31,140 nucleotides of DNA. It comes from Verrucomicrobiota bacterium. Its GTDB lineage: Bacteria; Verrucomicrobiota; Verrucomicrobiia; Opitutales; Opitutaceae. Location: assembly GCA_030916665.1 (NCBI GenBank), contig JAUPWC010000099.1:1-31140 (forward strand). Reading direction: 5' to 3'. Made by a program: the position numbers and the translations under genes. Position 1 is the stretch's first letter; each line of letters opens with the position of its first letter. This document shows positions 15,116 to 24,464 of this stretch, piece after piece. Below the pieces are notes generated by a model, which saw nothing but the letters and a program-made list of their open reading frames with translations, did not search any database and had not been told where the DNA came from.

Positions 15116-16120
15116 TCAGGTTTCTCCCGGAATCCCTCCGAGGATTCCAGAATACCAGAGGTCGCCGAGGTGCGCCTCCTTCATGAGTTCCAGGATGTCC
15201 GTCCGGTCCGACAAACGCTCGAAGGTCGCGGCCTGGCCCTGCTTGCTGGCGAGGATTACTTCCTGCGGCTGCTCCCGGAACTGGTCGAGCAGGTAGGGCG
15301 AATGCGTGGTGGTGATCACCTGCACGGGCGCGCGTTGCATGCCGAGATCCTGCGGATAGCTGAGCCGGTAAAGCGTGTCACGGACTTCGCGCAGGGAACG
15401 CGGATGCATGCCGCGGTCGGCCTCCTCGATGCAGACCACCGCCGGAGGCGCCGGCGTGAATGCGAGCACCAACAGCGCGATCTGGTAGAGTGTGCCCTGC
15501 GAGAGGCTGTCGGCGGTGATGAAATTGTGGCCGTTGGCCTTGAGGCGCGTGCCCAGCTCGACCGTGCCACCGGCGCCCGCCCGGACCTCCAGCGCCCCGA
15601 ACTCCGGCATCAAGCGGAGAAACTCCGCCTGCAGCGCGGCATAGGCGTCGGGGTGCTTCTCCCGCCAGACGGCCAGCACCGCGGCGAGGTTGCCGCCGTT
15701 CGAGGCCAGTTCGGCGCTGTCGGCCGGTTTTGCCGGCACCGCCATGGCGTAGTGGTCGAACAGGTAGGCACGGATGGTGCGGAGCTTGGCCCGCAGTTTC
15801 TCCCAGAGCGCCTCCCCTTCCGGTCCGGGAGGCCGGCTGACGGAGAGAACGTTGCAGACCAGTTCGTCGGCATGGCAGCCCAGCGACACGCCGATGTCCT
15901 GATACGGAGCCGTGAAGGCGAAATCGATGCGCGGTCCGCCGTCGGTCGCCGGCGGCTCGTTGGCCGGCGCCAGCCCCGCCAGCGCGCGCAGCCGCAGCAG
16001 CGCCTGGATGAGACTCGTCTTGCCGCTGCCGTTGGGCCCGAGCACGAGGTTGAACGGTGCCAGCTTCACCCCGGTGGACCGCAGGGCCTTGAAGTTCCGA
16101 AACTGGACAGCGGCGATCAC
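15116..16120 (-). CDS. AAA_21/ABC-type ATPase (COG4637-like predicted ATPase)
   Basis: About 334 aa soluble ATPase of the SMC/RecF/OLD kind. Starts with QFRNFKAL, the usual N-terminal strand of these proteins; Walker A GPNGSGKTS lies at about 28-36, an ABC-signature-like SLSQGTLYQ and Walker B VVCIEEADRGMHP further on, and the switch histidine in TTTHSPYLLDQF. The end (AHLGDLWYSGILGG) resembles COG4637 proteins. The frame is open to 16411, but homology begins at the GTG at 16120, so I chose that. Downstream on the same strand is the TOPRIM-like gene, which together suggest a sensor-effector pair, possibly antiphage. A housekeeping role cannot be excluded. Confidence 0.8.
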   Translation of the reverse strand: MIAAVQFRNFKALRSTGVKLAPFNLVLGPNGSGKTSLIQALLRLRALAGLAPANEPPATDGGPRIDFAFTAPYQDIGVSLGCHADELVCNVLSVSRPPGPEGEALWEKLRAKLRTIRAYLFDHYAMAVPAKPADSAELASNGGNLAAVLAVWREKHPDAYAALQAEFLRLMPEFGALEVRAGAGGTVELGTRLKANGHNFITADSLSQGTLYQIALLVLAFTPAPPAVVCIEEADRGMHPRSLREVRDTLYRLSYPQDLGMQRAPVQVITTTHSPYLLDQFREQPQEVILASKQGQAATFERLSDRTDILELMKEAHLGDLWYSGILGGIPGET

Positions 16121-16211
16121 GCCGAACGGTGAGGCAATCGCAAATCTCCAGCAAGAGTATGTTTCACCGGAAGCGGGACCAACACGAAGGCTGCTCCAGA
16201 GTCCTTCTGAG

Positions 16212-16227
16212 GTCACAATTGGGTAAA
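16212..16227 (+). promoter_or_regulatory. Weak PHO-box-like repeat pair upstream of the PstS-like gene
   Basis: GTCAC (16212) and GTAAA (16223) start 11 nt apart, and a poorer CGGCA follows at 16234. The spacing agrees with the better arrays in this window, but conservation is low. It lies 90 nt before the PstS-like ATG in the divergent 196-nt gap. Nothing else is evident in that gap. Confidence 0.3.
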
Positions 16228-16316
16228 GTCTTTCGGCAAGGAGCCGATAACGCATTACGCCAAGGGCCCTCTGGCGCACGAAATCAATATGTCCCCACGC
16301 AAACGCCAATACATCG

Positions 16317-17090
16317 ATGAAACTCCCCTCCACCCTCCTCGCAGTTATTACAGCCCTGACGGCCTCGGTGCTCGTCCATGGTGAAATCAAGGCCCGCGGC
16401 TCTGATTCCACTCTCCACGTGCTGAAAGCACTCTCCGCCGCCTACACCAAGGAAACAGGCCAAGTGATCGTGCTGGAAGGCGGCGGCTCAGGAGCCGGCG
16501 TCAAAGCCGCACTCGCTGGTGAAGCTTCACTGGCCTTTCTCTCCCGGCACTTAAAGGACTCCGAAAAGGTGGCCGGCCTGATCGCCTATCCTTACGCCAA
16601 AGACGGCGTCGCCGTCATCGTGCATCCCGACAATCCTGTGGCCACGCTCGACCTCGGCGGCCTGAAGGATATTTTCACCGGCCAGAACGGCACCTGGCCC
16701 GACAATCGGCCGATCGTGGCATTCAACCGCAACGCCGACTCCGGCACGCGCGAAGTTTTCCAGGAGCTCGTGCTGGGCAAGGAGACCTTTTCACCCAAGG
16801 CCGCCGTCAAGCACGACGGAGTCATCATCAGTTCGGTCCAGAAGATAGCCACCGCCATCGCCTATACCTCCGTTGGCGAGGTCGATGAAACGAAGGTTCG
16901 CGTGCTCGCGATCGCCGGAATCAAACCCACCGCCGCCACCCTCAAGGACGGCAGTTACCCGATCGCCCGCACACCCACTCTGGCAACGAAGGGCCCGGCT
17001 ACGCCTGAAGTGCAGTCGTTTATTGATTTCGTGCTGGGACCCAAGGGGCAGGCCATCGTCGCCGAGCACGGCCTGATTGCACTCAATTGA
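16317..17090 (+). CDS. PstS-like periplasmic substrate-binding protein, orphan
   Basis: 257-aa PBP-like protein with a signal peptide (about 1-22, ending LVHG before E23). Phosphate-type anion-binding loops are present: RGSDSTL (27-33), GGGSGAGVKAAL (55-66), SRHL (76-79) and FNRNADSGTREVF (136-148). The closest relative in this window is the PstS at 3688, but identity is low and no pst permease genes accompany it. Instead a chemoreceptor gene starts 33 nt after its stop on the same strand. This suggests a role as a ligand-presenting protein for chemotaxis; phosphate is the likely but unproven ligand. Length and the C-terminal VLGPKGQAIVAEHGLI match PstS family ends. Confidence 0.85.
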   Translation: MKLPSTLLAVITALTASVLVHGEIKARGSDSTLHVLKALSAAYTKETGQVIVLEGGGSGAGVKAALAGEASLAFLSRHLKDSEKVAGLIAYPYAKDGVAVIVHPDNPVATLDLGGLKDIFTGQNGTWPDNRPIVAFNRNADSGTREVFQELVLGKETFSPKAAVKHDGVIISSVQKIATAIAYTSVGEVDETKVRVLAIAGIKPTAATLKDGSYPIARTPTLATKGPATPEVQSFIDFVLGPKGQAIVAEHGLIALN

Positions 17091-17123
17091 GTCCGGTCGT
17101 GCACCAACACCCCCCTCCTCGCC

Positions 17124-18938
17124 ATGAACATTAATCAGAAAATCTGGGCCGGCTTCGGCTCCGTGCTGATCCTCGGGGGACTCACCTCCTACCAGGGAAT
17201 CCTGAAATCCCGCGAGGCCGAGCAGGTAAGCAGCCGCTTGGTCCATGTGCACCTGGCGGAATTCGAGGCCGCCAAGTCAGCAGATGAGGCGATCTCAATG
17301 ACGCGAATTTTCGAGCAGCGCTTTGCCAGCACCCGCGACGAAGCCTGGATCAAGCAGCTGCAGGATCAGACGGATGCCGTCAAGGTCCACATGCAGTCCG
17401 TGCAATCCGTCACCACGGCCGAGCAGCATCGCCAACTGGCGGGAGAGGTCATGGTCGCGATGGATCGCTATCTGGCCGCGTTTGCCAACTACCGGCAGTT
17501 GATGATCCGGCGGGGGCTGACGCCCGAAGCCGGACTCGAGGGTGAATTGCGCAAATCCGTTCACGAGGTGGAAGCGAAGGTCAAAGACCAGGGATTGGCG
17601 GAGCTCAGCGTGATCCTGCTGATGGTGCGCCGGCACGAGAAGGATTACCTGCTGCGCGGGGACCCGAAATACCTCGCGGAAATCGACAAGCGGGTGAAGG
17701 AATTTGACGAGCAAATGCAGCTGTTTTCCCTGCCGGCTGATCTCCAGAAGGATATCGCCGCCCGCTGGACCAAATATCAGACCGCGATGCGCGAACTCGT
17801 GGACACCGACCAACAGACCCGCCGCACGGCCGGCGAACTGCTCCAACTCGGTGATCAGGTGGAAAAGCTCGTGGGAGACATTGCGACAGCCAGCGCCAAG
17901 GACATAGACTTGGCACAGGCCGCAACGATGGACCGTCTCGCCGGTGGCCGAAAGGCCAGCCTGTGGCTCGGTTTCGCCAGTGGCTTGATTGGCGTCGCCA
18001 TGGCCGGCTGGATTGCCCTCAGTCTCCGCGCCCTGAACCGGGGGATCGCCCAGAGTGCGGGCACGATTGCCGCGGGTGCCCGCGAGGTGCTGGGCGCTTC
18101 ATCTCAGCTGACCACGTCCGGCCAGAGCCTCGCCGATGGGGCGAGCCAACAGGCGGCGGCGCTGGAAGAATCGAGCGCCTCCCTGGAGGAACTTTCGTCC
18201 ATGACGAAGCGCAATGCGGACAATTCCTCCCGGGCCAAGGTTCTCGCCAGCCAGACCCGCAACGCGGCCGATTCCGGCCGTGATAAAATGGGACAGATGC
18301 TTCAGGCCATGAACGACATCAAGTCCTCATCCCACGATATTTCCAAGATCATCAAAACGATTGATGAGATCGCTTTCCAAACCAACATTCTGGCCCTCAA
18401 TGCCGCGGTCGAGGCCGCTCGGGCCGGGGAAGCCGGCATGGGCTTTGCCGTGGTCGCCGAGGAAGTGCGCAATCTCGCCCAACGCGCCGCCCAATCAGCC
18501 AGGGAAACCGCGGGCAAGATCGAGGATTCCGTCGCCAAGAGTGAACATGGGGCCCATATCACCGGCCAAGTGGCCGAAGCCCTCAACGAGATCGCCGCGG
18601 GCGCCCGCGAGGTGGACACCCTCATCGCTGAAATCGCCCAAGCCTCGAACGAACAATCCACCGGTATCAGCCAGGTCAACACGGCCGTATCCGCCATGGA
18701 CAAGGTCACCCAAAACAATGCGGCCACGGCGGAGGAAAGCGCCAGTGCGGCCGCCGAACTCAACCGCCAGGCCCATTCGCTGGAAAGCGCCGCCGCCAAC
18801 CTGCTGACGCTCGTCGGCAGCAAAAATCGCTCCCAGGCGGTCACCAGCGAGCTGCCGGCCACGACGCATTCAACTTTTCGCGACCAGCCCCATTCTCCGC
18901 AGACTCATCGGAGCCTGGCCCCTACCTCGGCCAGCTGA
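17124..18938 (+). CDS. Methyl-accepting chemotaxis protein with HBM-like sensor region
   Basis: 604-aa transmembrane chemoreceptor. TM1 is about residues 7-24 and TM2 about 278-300, leaving about 250 periplasmic residues, the size of a helical bimodular (HBM) domain rather than a simple four-helix bundle; [13 protein letters not shown] (168-180) is like the conserved HBM motif. The cytoplasmic signalling hairpin is unmistakable: [20 protein letters not shown] (413-432), [20 protein letters not shown] (433-452), with the CheA/CheW-binding tip near 430. The distance TM2 to tip (about 130 residues) leaves no room for a canonical HAMP domain. No NWETF-like pentapeptide at the C-terminus. It follows a PstS-like gene by 33 nt, so the receptor may sense that protein loaded with ligand, as Pseudomonas CtpL does with PstS. 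Confidence 0.92.
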   Translation: MNINQKIWAGFGSVLILGGLTSYQGILKSREAEQVSSRLVHVHLAEFEAAKSADEAISMTRIFEQRFASTRDEAWIKQLQDQTDAVKVHMQSVQSVTTAEQHRQLAGEVMVAMDRYLAAFANYRQLMIRRGLTPEAGLEGELRKSVHEVEAKVKDQGLAELSVILLMVRRHEKDYLLRGDPKYLAEIDKRVKEFDEQMQLFSLPADLQKDIAARWTKYQTAMRELVDTDQQTRRTAGELLQLGDQVEKLVGDIATASAKDIDLAQAATMDRLAGGRKASLWLGFASGLIGVAMAGWIALSLRALNRGIAQSAGTIAAGAREVLGASSQLTTSGQSLADGASQQAAALEESSASLEELSSMTKRNADNSSRAKVLASQTRNAADSGRDKMGQMLQAMNDIKSSSHDISKIIKTIDEIAFQTNILALNAAVEAARAGEAGMGFAVVAEEVRNLAQRAAQSARETAGKIEDSVAKSEHGAHITGQVAEALNEIAAGAREVDTLIAEIAQASNEQSTGISQVNTAVSAMDKVTQNNAATAEESASAAAELNRQAHSLESAAANLLTLVGSKNRSQAVTSELPATTHSTFRDQPHSPQTHRSLAPTSAS

Positions 18939-19081
18939 TCGGGGCGGCCATTCCCACGCGAAGCGCGGTCGTTCATCATGCGGCCGCGACCGAGAGGGCG
19001 CAGCCCCGACCTTCAAATTATAGGTCCGTGCGGCGCCACCGCGGCTTCAGGACATGTCAGGCTAGCCAACCGCCTCCCGCC
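18939..19081. other. Intergenic gap between convergent MCP and potA genes
   Basis: No gene is seen. GCGGTCG (18965-18971) and CGCGACCG around 18984-18991 can pair, and further GC-rich self-complementary segments follow, so bidirectional termination by hairpin is possible, without a clear T-run. Confidence 0.4.
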
Positions 19082-20176
<1,095 letters not shown>

Positions 20177-20178
20177 GA

Positions 20179-21057
20179 TCAGGCGGACCGCGACGCGCGG
20201 CGTTGAAGGATGACGTAGGTGACAACGAACATGAGCATGAAAACGACTCCGAGCGCGGCCCCGAAGGGCCAGTTGCGGGCGAGCAGGAACTGGTTCTGGA
20301 TCACGTTGCCGATCATGGGCACCTTGGCTCCGCCCATCAAGTCGGTGATCGCGAACATGCCGATGGCCGGCACGAACACGAGCAGCGTGCCCGCCGCGAT
20401 GCCGGGCATCGTGAGCGGCACGATCACCGAGGAGAACGCGCGCACCGGGCTGGCGCCGAGATCGTAGGCGGCCTCGATGAGCGAGTTGTCGAGTTTCTCA
20501 GCGCTGCCGTAGATCGGCAGGATCATGAACGGCAGGTAGGCATAGACCAAGCCGATGACGACGGCGGTCGGCGTGTAGAGCAGGTCGAAGGGGCCGATGC
20601 CCGCACCCATCGCCTTCACGAGGCTGTTGAGCAGGCCTTCCTGCTTGAGGATGGTGATCCACGCGAAGGTGCGGATGAGGAAGCTCGTCCAGAACGGCAC
20701 CATCACCAGCAAGAGGAGCTTGTTGCGCAGCGTCTCCGGCACCCGGGCGATGTAGTAGGCCACGGGGTAGCCGACGACCGCACAGATGGCGGTGGTCAGC
20801 GCCGCATACCAAACCGAGCGGCCGAAGATGCGGAGATAGACGGGATCGAAGACGCGTGCGTAGTTTTCCCACGTGAAGGTGAACATCACCCCTCCGATCT
20901 CGTCGCGTTCGCAGAAGCTGTAAACCAGCAGGATCAGCCCCGGCACGACGACGAACAGAATCAGCCACAGCACCATCGGCGCGAGCAGCGCCCACGCCTT
21001 CCAACCGGGACGGTTGTGGTCGGAGACGGGAACGGCGGGGGCGGTGCCGGCGAGCAT
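20179..21057 (-). CDS. potB: Spermidine/putrescine ABC transporter permease PotB
   Basis: 292-aa inner-membrane permease with six predicted helices, the first near residues 22-46. The PotB-like segment VMVPFWTSFLIRTFAW and the EAA loop EAAYDLGASPVRAFSSV are clear, the latter docking on PotA. Followed almost immediately by potA (2-nt gap) and preceded by potD with 130 nt between, in which a family C repeat lies. No Shine-Dalgarno at ATG 21057. Confidence 0.92.
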   Translation of the reverse strand: MLAGTAPAVPVSDHNRPGWKAWALLAPMVLWLILFVVVPGLILLVYSFCERDEIGGVMFTFTWENYARVFDPVYLRIFGRSVWYAALTTAICAVVGYPVAYYIARVPETLRNKLLLLVMVPFWTSFLIRTFAWITILKQEGLLNSLVKAMGAGIGPFDLLYTPTAVVIGLVYAYLPFMILPIYGSAEKLDNSLIEAAYDLGASPVRAFSSVIVPLTMPGIAAGTLLVFVPAIGMFAITDLMGGAKVPMIGNVIQNQFLLARNWPFGAALGVVFMLMFVVTYVILQRRASRSA

Positions 21058-21083
21058 GGGTCAGTCAAAAAACGCCTGAAACC

Positions 21084-21165
21084 GTCATCCTGAGCGCAGC
21101 GATGGATCCAAGGTCATGCATCCCTGCGGAACTTCACTTGGATTCTTCGTTTCACTCAGAATGAC
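21084..21165. repeat. Dispersed inverted repeat, family C copy 2
   Basis: Left arm GTCATCCTGAGCGCAGCGAT, right arm ending CGTTTCACTCAGAATGAC, 82 nt. It occupies nearly all of the potD-potB spacer, so it is inside the presumed transcript. Copy 1 is at 11983-12063. Confidence 0.85.
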
Positions 21166-21187
21166 ACGCTTCGGGGGCGAAGCGGGC

Positions 21188-22210
21188 TCACAGCGCGCTC
21201 TTGATGTCGGTCATCAGCTCGTCGATGTCGGCGGCGGCCTTGCCGATGTCGCGGAAGGTCTCGAGCTTGGCCGGGCCGGCGGGATAGCTGGCGGGGTTGG
21301 CGAGTTCCTCGGGCGAGAGGATCTTGCGGGCCTCGACGTTGGGGTTCGTGTAGGGGAAGTCGCGGGAGATGATCTTCGAAACGTCGGGCCGGAGGATGTA
21401 GTTGATGAAGGCGTGGGCCTCCTTCTTGTGCGGCGCGTCGGCCGGGATGCAGAAGATGTCGATGAAGCGGTGCGCGCCCTCGGCGGGCAGCACGTATTTG
21501 AACTTCTTGTCCTCGTTCCAGAGGAGCGCGGCCTCGCCGCTCCAGACGATGCCGATGTCCACATCGCCGTTGATCAGCGCGGTCTTGGGGCTGCCGGAGT
21601 CGAAGACCTTCACGAGTTTGACCCACTGGGCGATGATCGGGCGGACCTTGGCGAGGCTGGCGGCGTTGATCTCGTTGGCGGGCAGGCCGGCGGTGTAGAG
21701 CGCCCAGGTGACGATCTCGCGGTTGTCGTCGAGCACGACGAGGCGGTCCTTGAACTTCGCCTGGAACACATCCTTGTAGCCGCGGATGGAGTCCTTGACC
21801 TTGTCGGTGTTGACCACGATGCCGACGGTCCCGGACATGTAGGGCACGGTGAACTCGTCCTTGGGGTCGTGGGCGAGGCCCTTGAACTCCGGGGCGACGT
21901 TTTTGAGATTCGGGATCTGCGCCTTGTCGAGGGGAGCGAGCATCTTGCGGCGGATCATCAGCTCGGCGGCGTATTCCGAGGGCTGGATGAGGTCGTAGTT
22001 GCCGCCGCCGGCCACGAGCTTGGAGAGCAGCTCCTCGTTGGAGGCGTAGGTCTCGAAGTTGACCTTGATGCCGGTCTCCTTGGTGAAGCCGTCGAGCACG
22101 TCCTGCGGGACGTATTCGGACCAGCCGAAGAGGTTGAGTTCGGCCGCGTTCAGGCCGAGCGAGCCGGCGAGGACGGCCAGCGCGAGGAGGAGCTGCTTGA
22201 GTGATTTCAT
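21188..22210 (-). CDS. potD: Periplasmic polyamine-binding protein PotD
   Basis: 340-aa substrate-binding protein with signal peptide (1-23, ending NAA). Compared by eye with E. coli PotD, several polyamine ligands are kept: W30 and Y33 (FGWSEYVP), S78 and Y80 (PSEY), acidic D162 and E165 (LDDNREIV), W223 (IVWSGEA) and D251. The E. coli W255 position is Phe249 here, a conservative aromatic change. Retention of the acidic pocket residues supports spermidine or putrescine binding. It stands between the two permease genes, unlike the usual last position. ATG 22210 has no Shine-Dalgarno. Confidence 0.92.
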   Translation of the reverse strand: MKSLKQLLLALAVLAGSLGLNAAELNLFGWSEYVPQDVLDGFTKETGIKVNFETYASNEELLSKLVAGGGNYDLIQPSEYAAELMIRRKMLAPLDKAQIPNLKNVAPEFKGLAHDPKDEFTVPYMSGTVGIVVNTDKVKDSIRGYKDVFQAKFKDRLVVLDDNREIVTWALYTAGLPANEINAASLAKVRPIIAQWVKLVKVFDSGSPKTALINGDVDIGIVWSGEAALLWNEDKKFKYVLPAEGAHRFIDIFCIPADAPHKKEAHAFINYILRPDVSKIISRDFPYTNPNVEARKILSPEELANPASYPAGPAKLETFRDIGKAAADIDELMTDIKSAL

Positions 22211-22245
22211 GGGTTGGGGTGGATGGGTTGAGGGGGGACGAGGGT

Positions 22246-22374
22246 TAAACCTGAAACTTGAGACCTGAAACCTGAAAACAAACCGATCAACGAAGGAGGC
22301 ATGATCGAAAGTGGGTTTGAATGGAATGGGGCAAGAGATTCATTTTCAGGTCTCAAGTTTCAGGTTTCAGGTCT
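22246..22374. repeat. Inverted CTGAAAC/GTTTCAG repeats in the potC-potD gap
   Basis: A stretch of AACCTGAAACTTGAGACCTG type (22248-22278) is complementary, imperfectly, to TTTTCAGGTCTCAAGTTTCA type sequence (22343-22374), about 65 nt apart. Similar CAGGTTTCAG words occur near 15095-15122. The element fills most of the 169-nt gap inside the pot cluster. Confidence 0.7.
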
Positions 22375-22379
22375 CTGCC

Positions 22380-23186
22380 TCACCGGCTGAGTTTCTTGAG
22401 GTATTCCGAAAAGAGCACGAAGGCGACCGTGGCGACGATGAAGATGGCCGAGAGGGCGTTGAGCATGGGGTTGAGACCGACGCGCGCCATGTCGAAGACC
22501 TTGACCGGCAGCGTGGCCGAGGCGGCGGACTTGACGAAGACGGTCACGATCAGCTCGTCCATCGAGAGCGTGAAGGCCATGAGCCCGCCCGCCATGATCG
22601 CCGGGCGCAGGCTGGGCACGATGACCAGCCAGAAGGCCTTGAGCGGCGTCGCCCCGAGGTCGAGGGCCGCCTCCTCCAGGGAGGAGTCCAGGCCCTGCAA
22701 GCGTGCCTGCACGGCCACCAGCACGAACGGGAAGCTAAAGGTCACGTGCCCGATGATGACCGAGGCGAAGCCGAGATTCAGCCCGATGGTCACGAACATG
22801 ATCAGCAGGCTGATGCCGAGCAGGATCTCGGGCATGACCATCGGGATGGCCACGAGCGTCTGGATCGCCCGCGAAAAACGGAAACGGTAGCGGTGCAGCA
22901 ACCACGCGCCCGCCGTGCCGATGACGACCGAGAGAATCGTGGTGGCCGTCGCGACGATCAGGCTGTTCTTCGCGGCGCGGATGAGCGGGGTGTTGGCGGC
23001 GAGGCGCTCATACCAAGTGAAGGTGAAGCTTTCCCAGACGATGTTCAGCCTCGACGAGTTGAACGAGAACACGACCAGCACGGCGATCGGCGCGTAGAGA
23101 AACACGAACACGAGCGCCGTCCAGCCACGCAGGAACCAGTTGAGGAGGGTCAGGCCGGAAGGAATGAGCGGACGGGATGCGGGCAT
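22380..23186 (-). CDS. potC: Spermidine/putrescine ABC transporter permease PotC
   Basis: 268-aa inner-membrane permease, first helix about residues 20-44. The EAA loop LEEAALDLGATPLKAFWLV and the PotC-typical segment SMDELIVTVFVKS are visible, the latter followed by ATLPVKVFDMARVGLNP, a hallmark of the family. First gene of the pot cluster on the minus strand. The gap to the upstream aldo/keto reductase is 138 nt and contains repeats, so cotranscription with that gene is uncertain. Confidence 0.92.
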   Translation of the reverse strand: MPASRPLIPSGLTLLNWFLRGWTALVFVFLYAPIAVLVVFSFNSSRLNIVWESFTFTWYERLAANTPLIRAAKNSLIVATATTILSVVIGTAGAWLLHRYRFRFSRAIQTLVAIPMVMPEILLGISLLIMFVTIGLNLGFASVIIGHVTFSFPFVLVAVQARLQGLDSSLEEAALDLGATPLKAFWLVIVPSLRPAIMAGGLMAFTLSMDELIVTVFVKSAASATLPVKVFDMARVGLNPMLNALSAIFIVATVAFVLFSEYLKKLSR

Positions 23187-23220
23187 CGCAAAAGCTGGCA
23201 GCTCTTATCGTGCCAAGTCG

Positions 23221-23300
23221 CGGCGGAGGCAAGCCTCCGCCGAAAGTATCAAGGTCCAAGGATCAAGTAAGAAGACCCGAGCCGCTCCCTCTTGATACTT
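23221..23300. repeat. Hairpin and inverted repeat in the AKR-potC gap
   Basis: CGGCGGAGGC (23221-23230) and GCCTCCGCCG (23233-23242) form a perfect 10-bp palindrome with a 2-nt centre. Next, TATCAAGG (about 23247) and CTTGATAC (about 23292) are inverted. No T-run adjoins the hairpin on the minus strand, so a terminator is not evident. Confidence 0.6.
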
Positions 23301-23324
23301 GTTACCTGCTACTTGCTACTTCCC

Positions 23325-24314
23325 TCAATAAGGTCCCCGGATGTGGGCCGCGACGTGACGTTCGTAGAAGGCGGCGAGGTGGACGTGCTTCGTGGCGCCG
23401 AGCGGCGCGAGGGCGCCGGCGCGGGCGTTGGCGCGGGCCTGCTCGGGGTTCTTCGCCCCGGGGATGATCACGCTGACCGCCTCGAAATCGAGGCACCAGC
23501 GCAGCGCCAGCTCGGCCATGGTCAGGCCGGCGGGCACCTGGGCCCTGAGCGCGTCGGCCAGTTCCACGCCCTTGGCAAAAGGCAGGCCGGCGAAAGTCTC
23601 ACCGACGTTGAAGGCCGCGCCGTCGCGGTTGAAGTTGCGGTGATCGTCGGCCGGAAAGGTCGTGGCCTGGGTCATGCGCCCGCTGAGCAGGCCGCTGGCG
23701 AGCGGCAGGCGCACGATGATCGCCACTCCCTGCGCCCGGGCCGTGTCGAACAGCGTGTGAATCGGTTTCTGCCGGAAGATGCTGAAGATGATCTGGAGCG
23801 AGGCACAGCCCGGCTGCGCGCAACACCAGCGGGCCTCGTCCATGGATTCGACGCTGGCGCCGTAGGATCGGATCTTGCCCTCGCGCTTCAGCTCCTCGAG
23901 CCAGCCGAACAGCTCGCCGCGCATCAGCACGTCGGGCGGCACGCAGTGCAGCTGCGTCAGGTCCACCGCCTCGACGCCGAGATTACGCAGGGAGTCCTCC
24001 GTGTGTTTGCGGACAACGTCGCGGGTGAAATTCCCCGGCCAACCCGGGTCACCACGCCGGCCGAGCTTGGTCGCGATGAAGAGGCGGTCGCGCGCCTTGG
24101 ATTCGCGGAGGAATTTCCCGATGAGCGTCTCGCTCCGGCCGCCGCCATAGACGTCAGCCGTGTCGAAGAAAGTCGTGCCCTGCTCGTAAGCGGTGCGAAG
24201 GACGGCCAGCGCGGTGTCGTCGGACACCTCGCCCCAGTTGCCGCCGATCTGCCAGCAGCCGAGACCGACTTCGCCCACCACCCTGCCCGTCCGGCCAAAA
24301 ATGCGTGTGTTCAT
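23325..24314 (-). CDS. Aldo/keto reductase
   Basis: 329-aa NADPH-dependent oxidoreductase with TIM-barrel fold. The catalytic tetrad is present: D51 and Y56 (FFDTADVYGGG), K83 (ATKLG) and H123 (TQLHC). C-terminal cofactor-binding segment VIIPGAKNPEQARAN is typical of the family's NADP site. Substrate is unknown; the family reduces aldehydes, sugars and ketones. It lies just upstream of the pot cluster on the same strand, but nothing links it functionally to polyamines. ATG 24314 has no Shine-Dalgarno. Confidence 0.9.
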   Translation of the reverse strand: MNTRIFGRTGRVVGEVGLGCWQIGGNWGEVSDDTALAVLRTAYEQGTTFFDTADVYGGGRSETLIGKFLRESKARDRLFIATKLGRRGDPGWPGNFTRDVVRKHTEDSLRNLGVEAVDLTQLHCVPPDVLMRGELFGWLEELKREGKIRSYGASVESMDEARWCCAQPGCASLQIIFSIFRQKPIHTLFDTARAQGVAIIVRLPLASGLLSGRMTQATTFPADDHRNFNRDGAAFNVGETFAGLPFAKGVELADALRAQVPAGLTMAELALRWCLDFEAVSVIIPGAKNPEQARANARAGALAPLGATKHVHLAAFYERHVAAHIRGPY

Positions 24315-24388
24315 CGCGCTGACGATTGCCCGATACCGTCCGGCCGCAAAGGCGAAATCGCGCTAACAATCGGCCCGGCCGGATGCTC

Positions 24389-24446
24389 TGTGGGCAGCCC
24401 GCTTGCGGGCGCTTCCTCAGAGCGCGCGCAAGCGCGCTGCCCCACA
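24389..24446. repeat. Dispersed palindromic repeat, family A copy 3
   Basis: Arms TGTGGGCAGCCCGCTTGCGG and a right arm ending AAGCGCGCTGCCCCACA. Nearly identical to copy 2. It lies 18 nt after the AsmA-like stop, again on the 3' side of a gene. Confidence 0.85.
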
Positions 24447-24464
24447 ATCGGCTGCAACGCCGGC

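Noticed and set aside
16121..16411. 97-residue N-terminal extension of the ATPase
   Set aside because: Overlaps the divergent PstS-like gene start; recognisable ATPase sequence begins at the GTG at 16120.
23221..23242. 10-bp GC hairpin as rho-independent terminator of the aldo/keto reductase
   Set aside because: Loop of only 2 nt and no T-run on the minus-strand side; kept only as a repeat.
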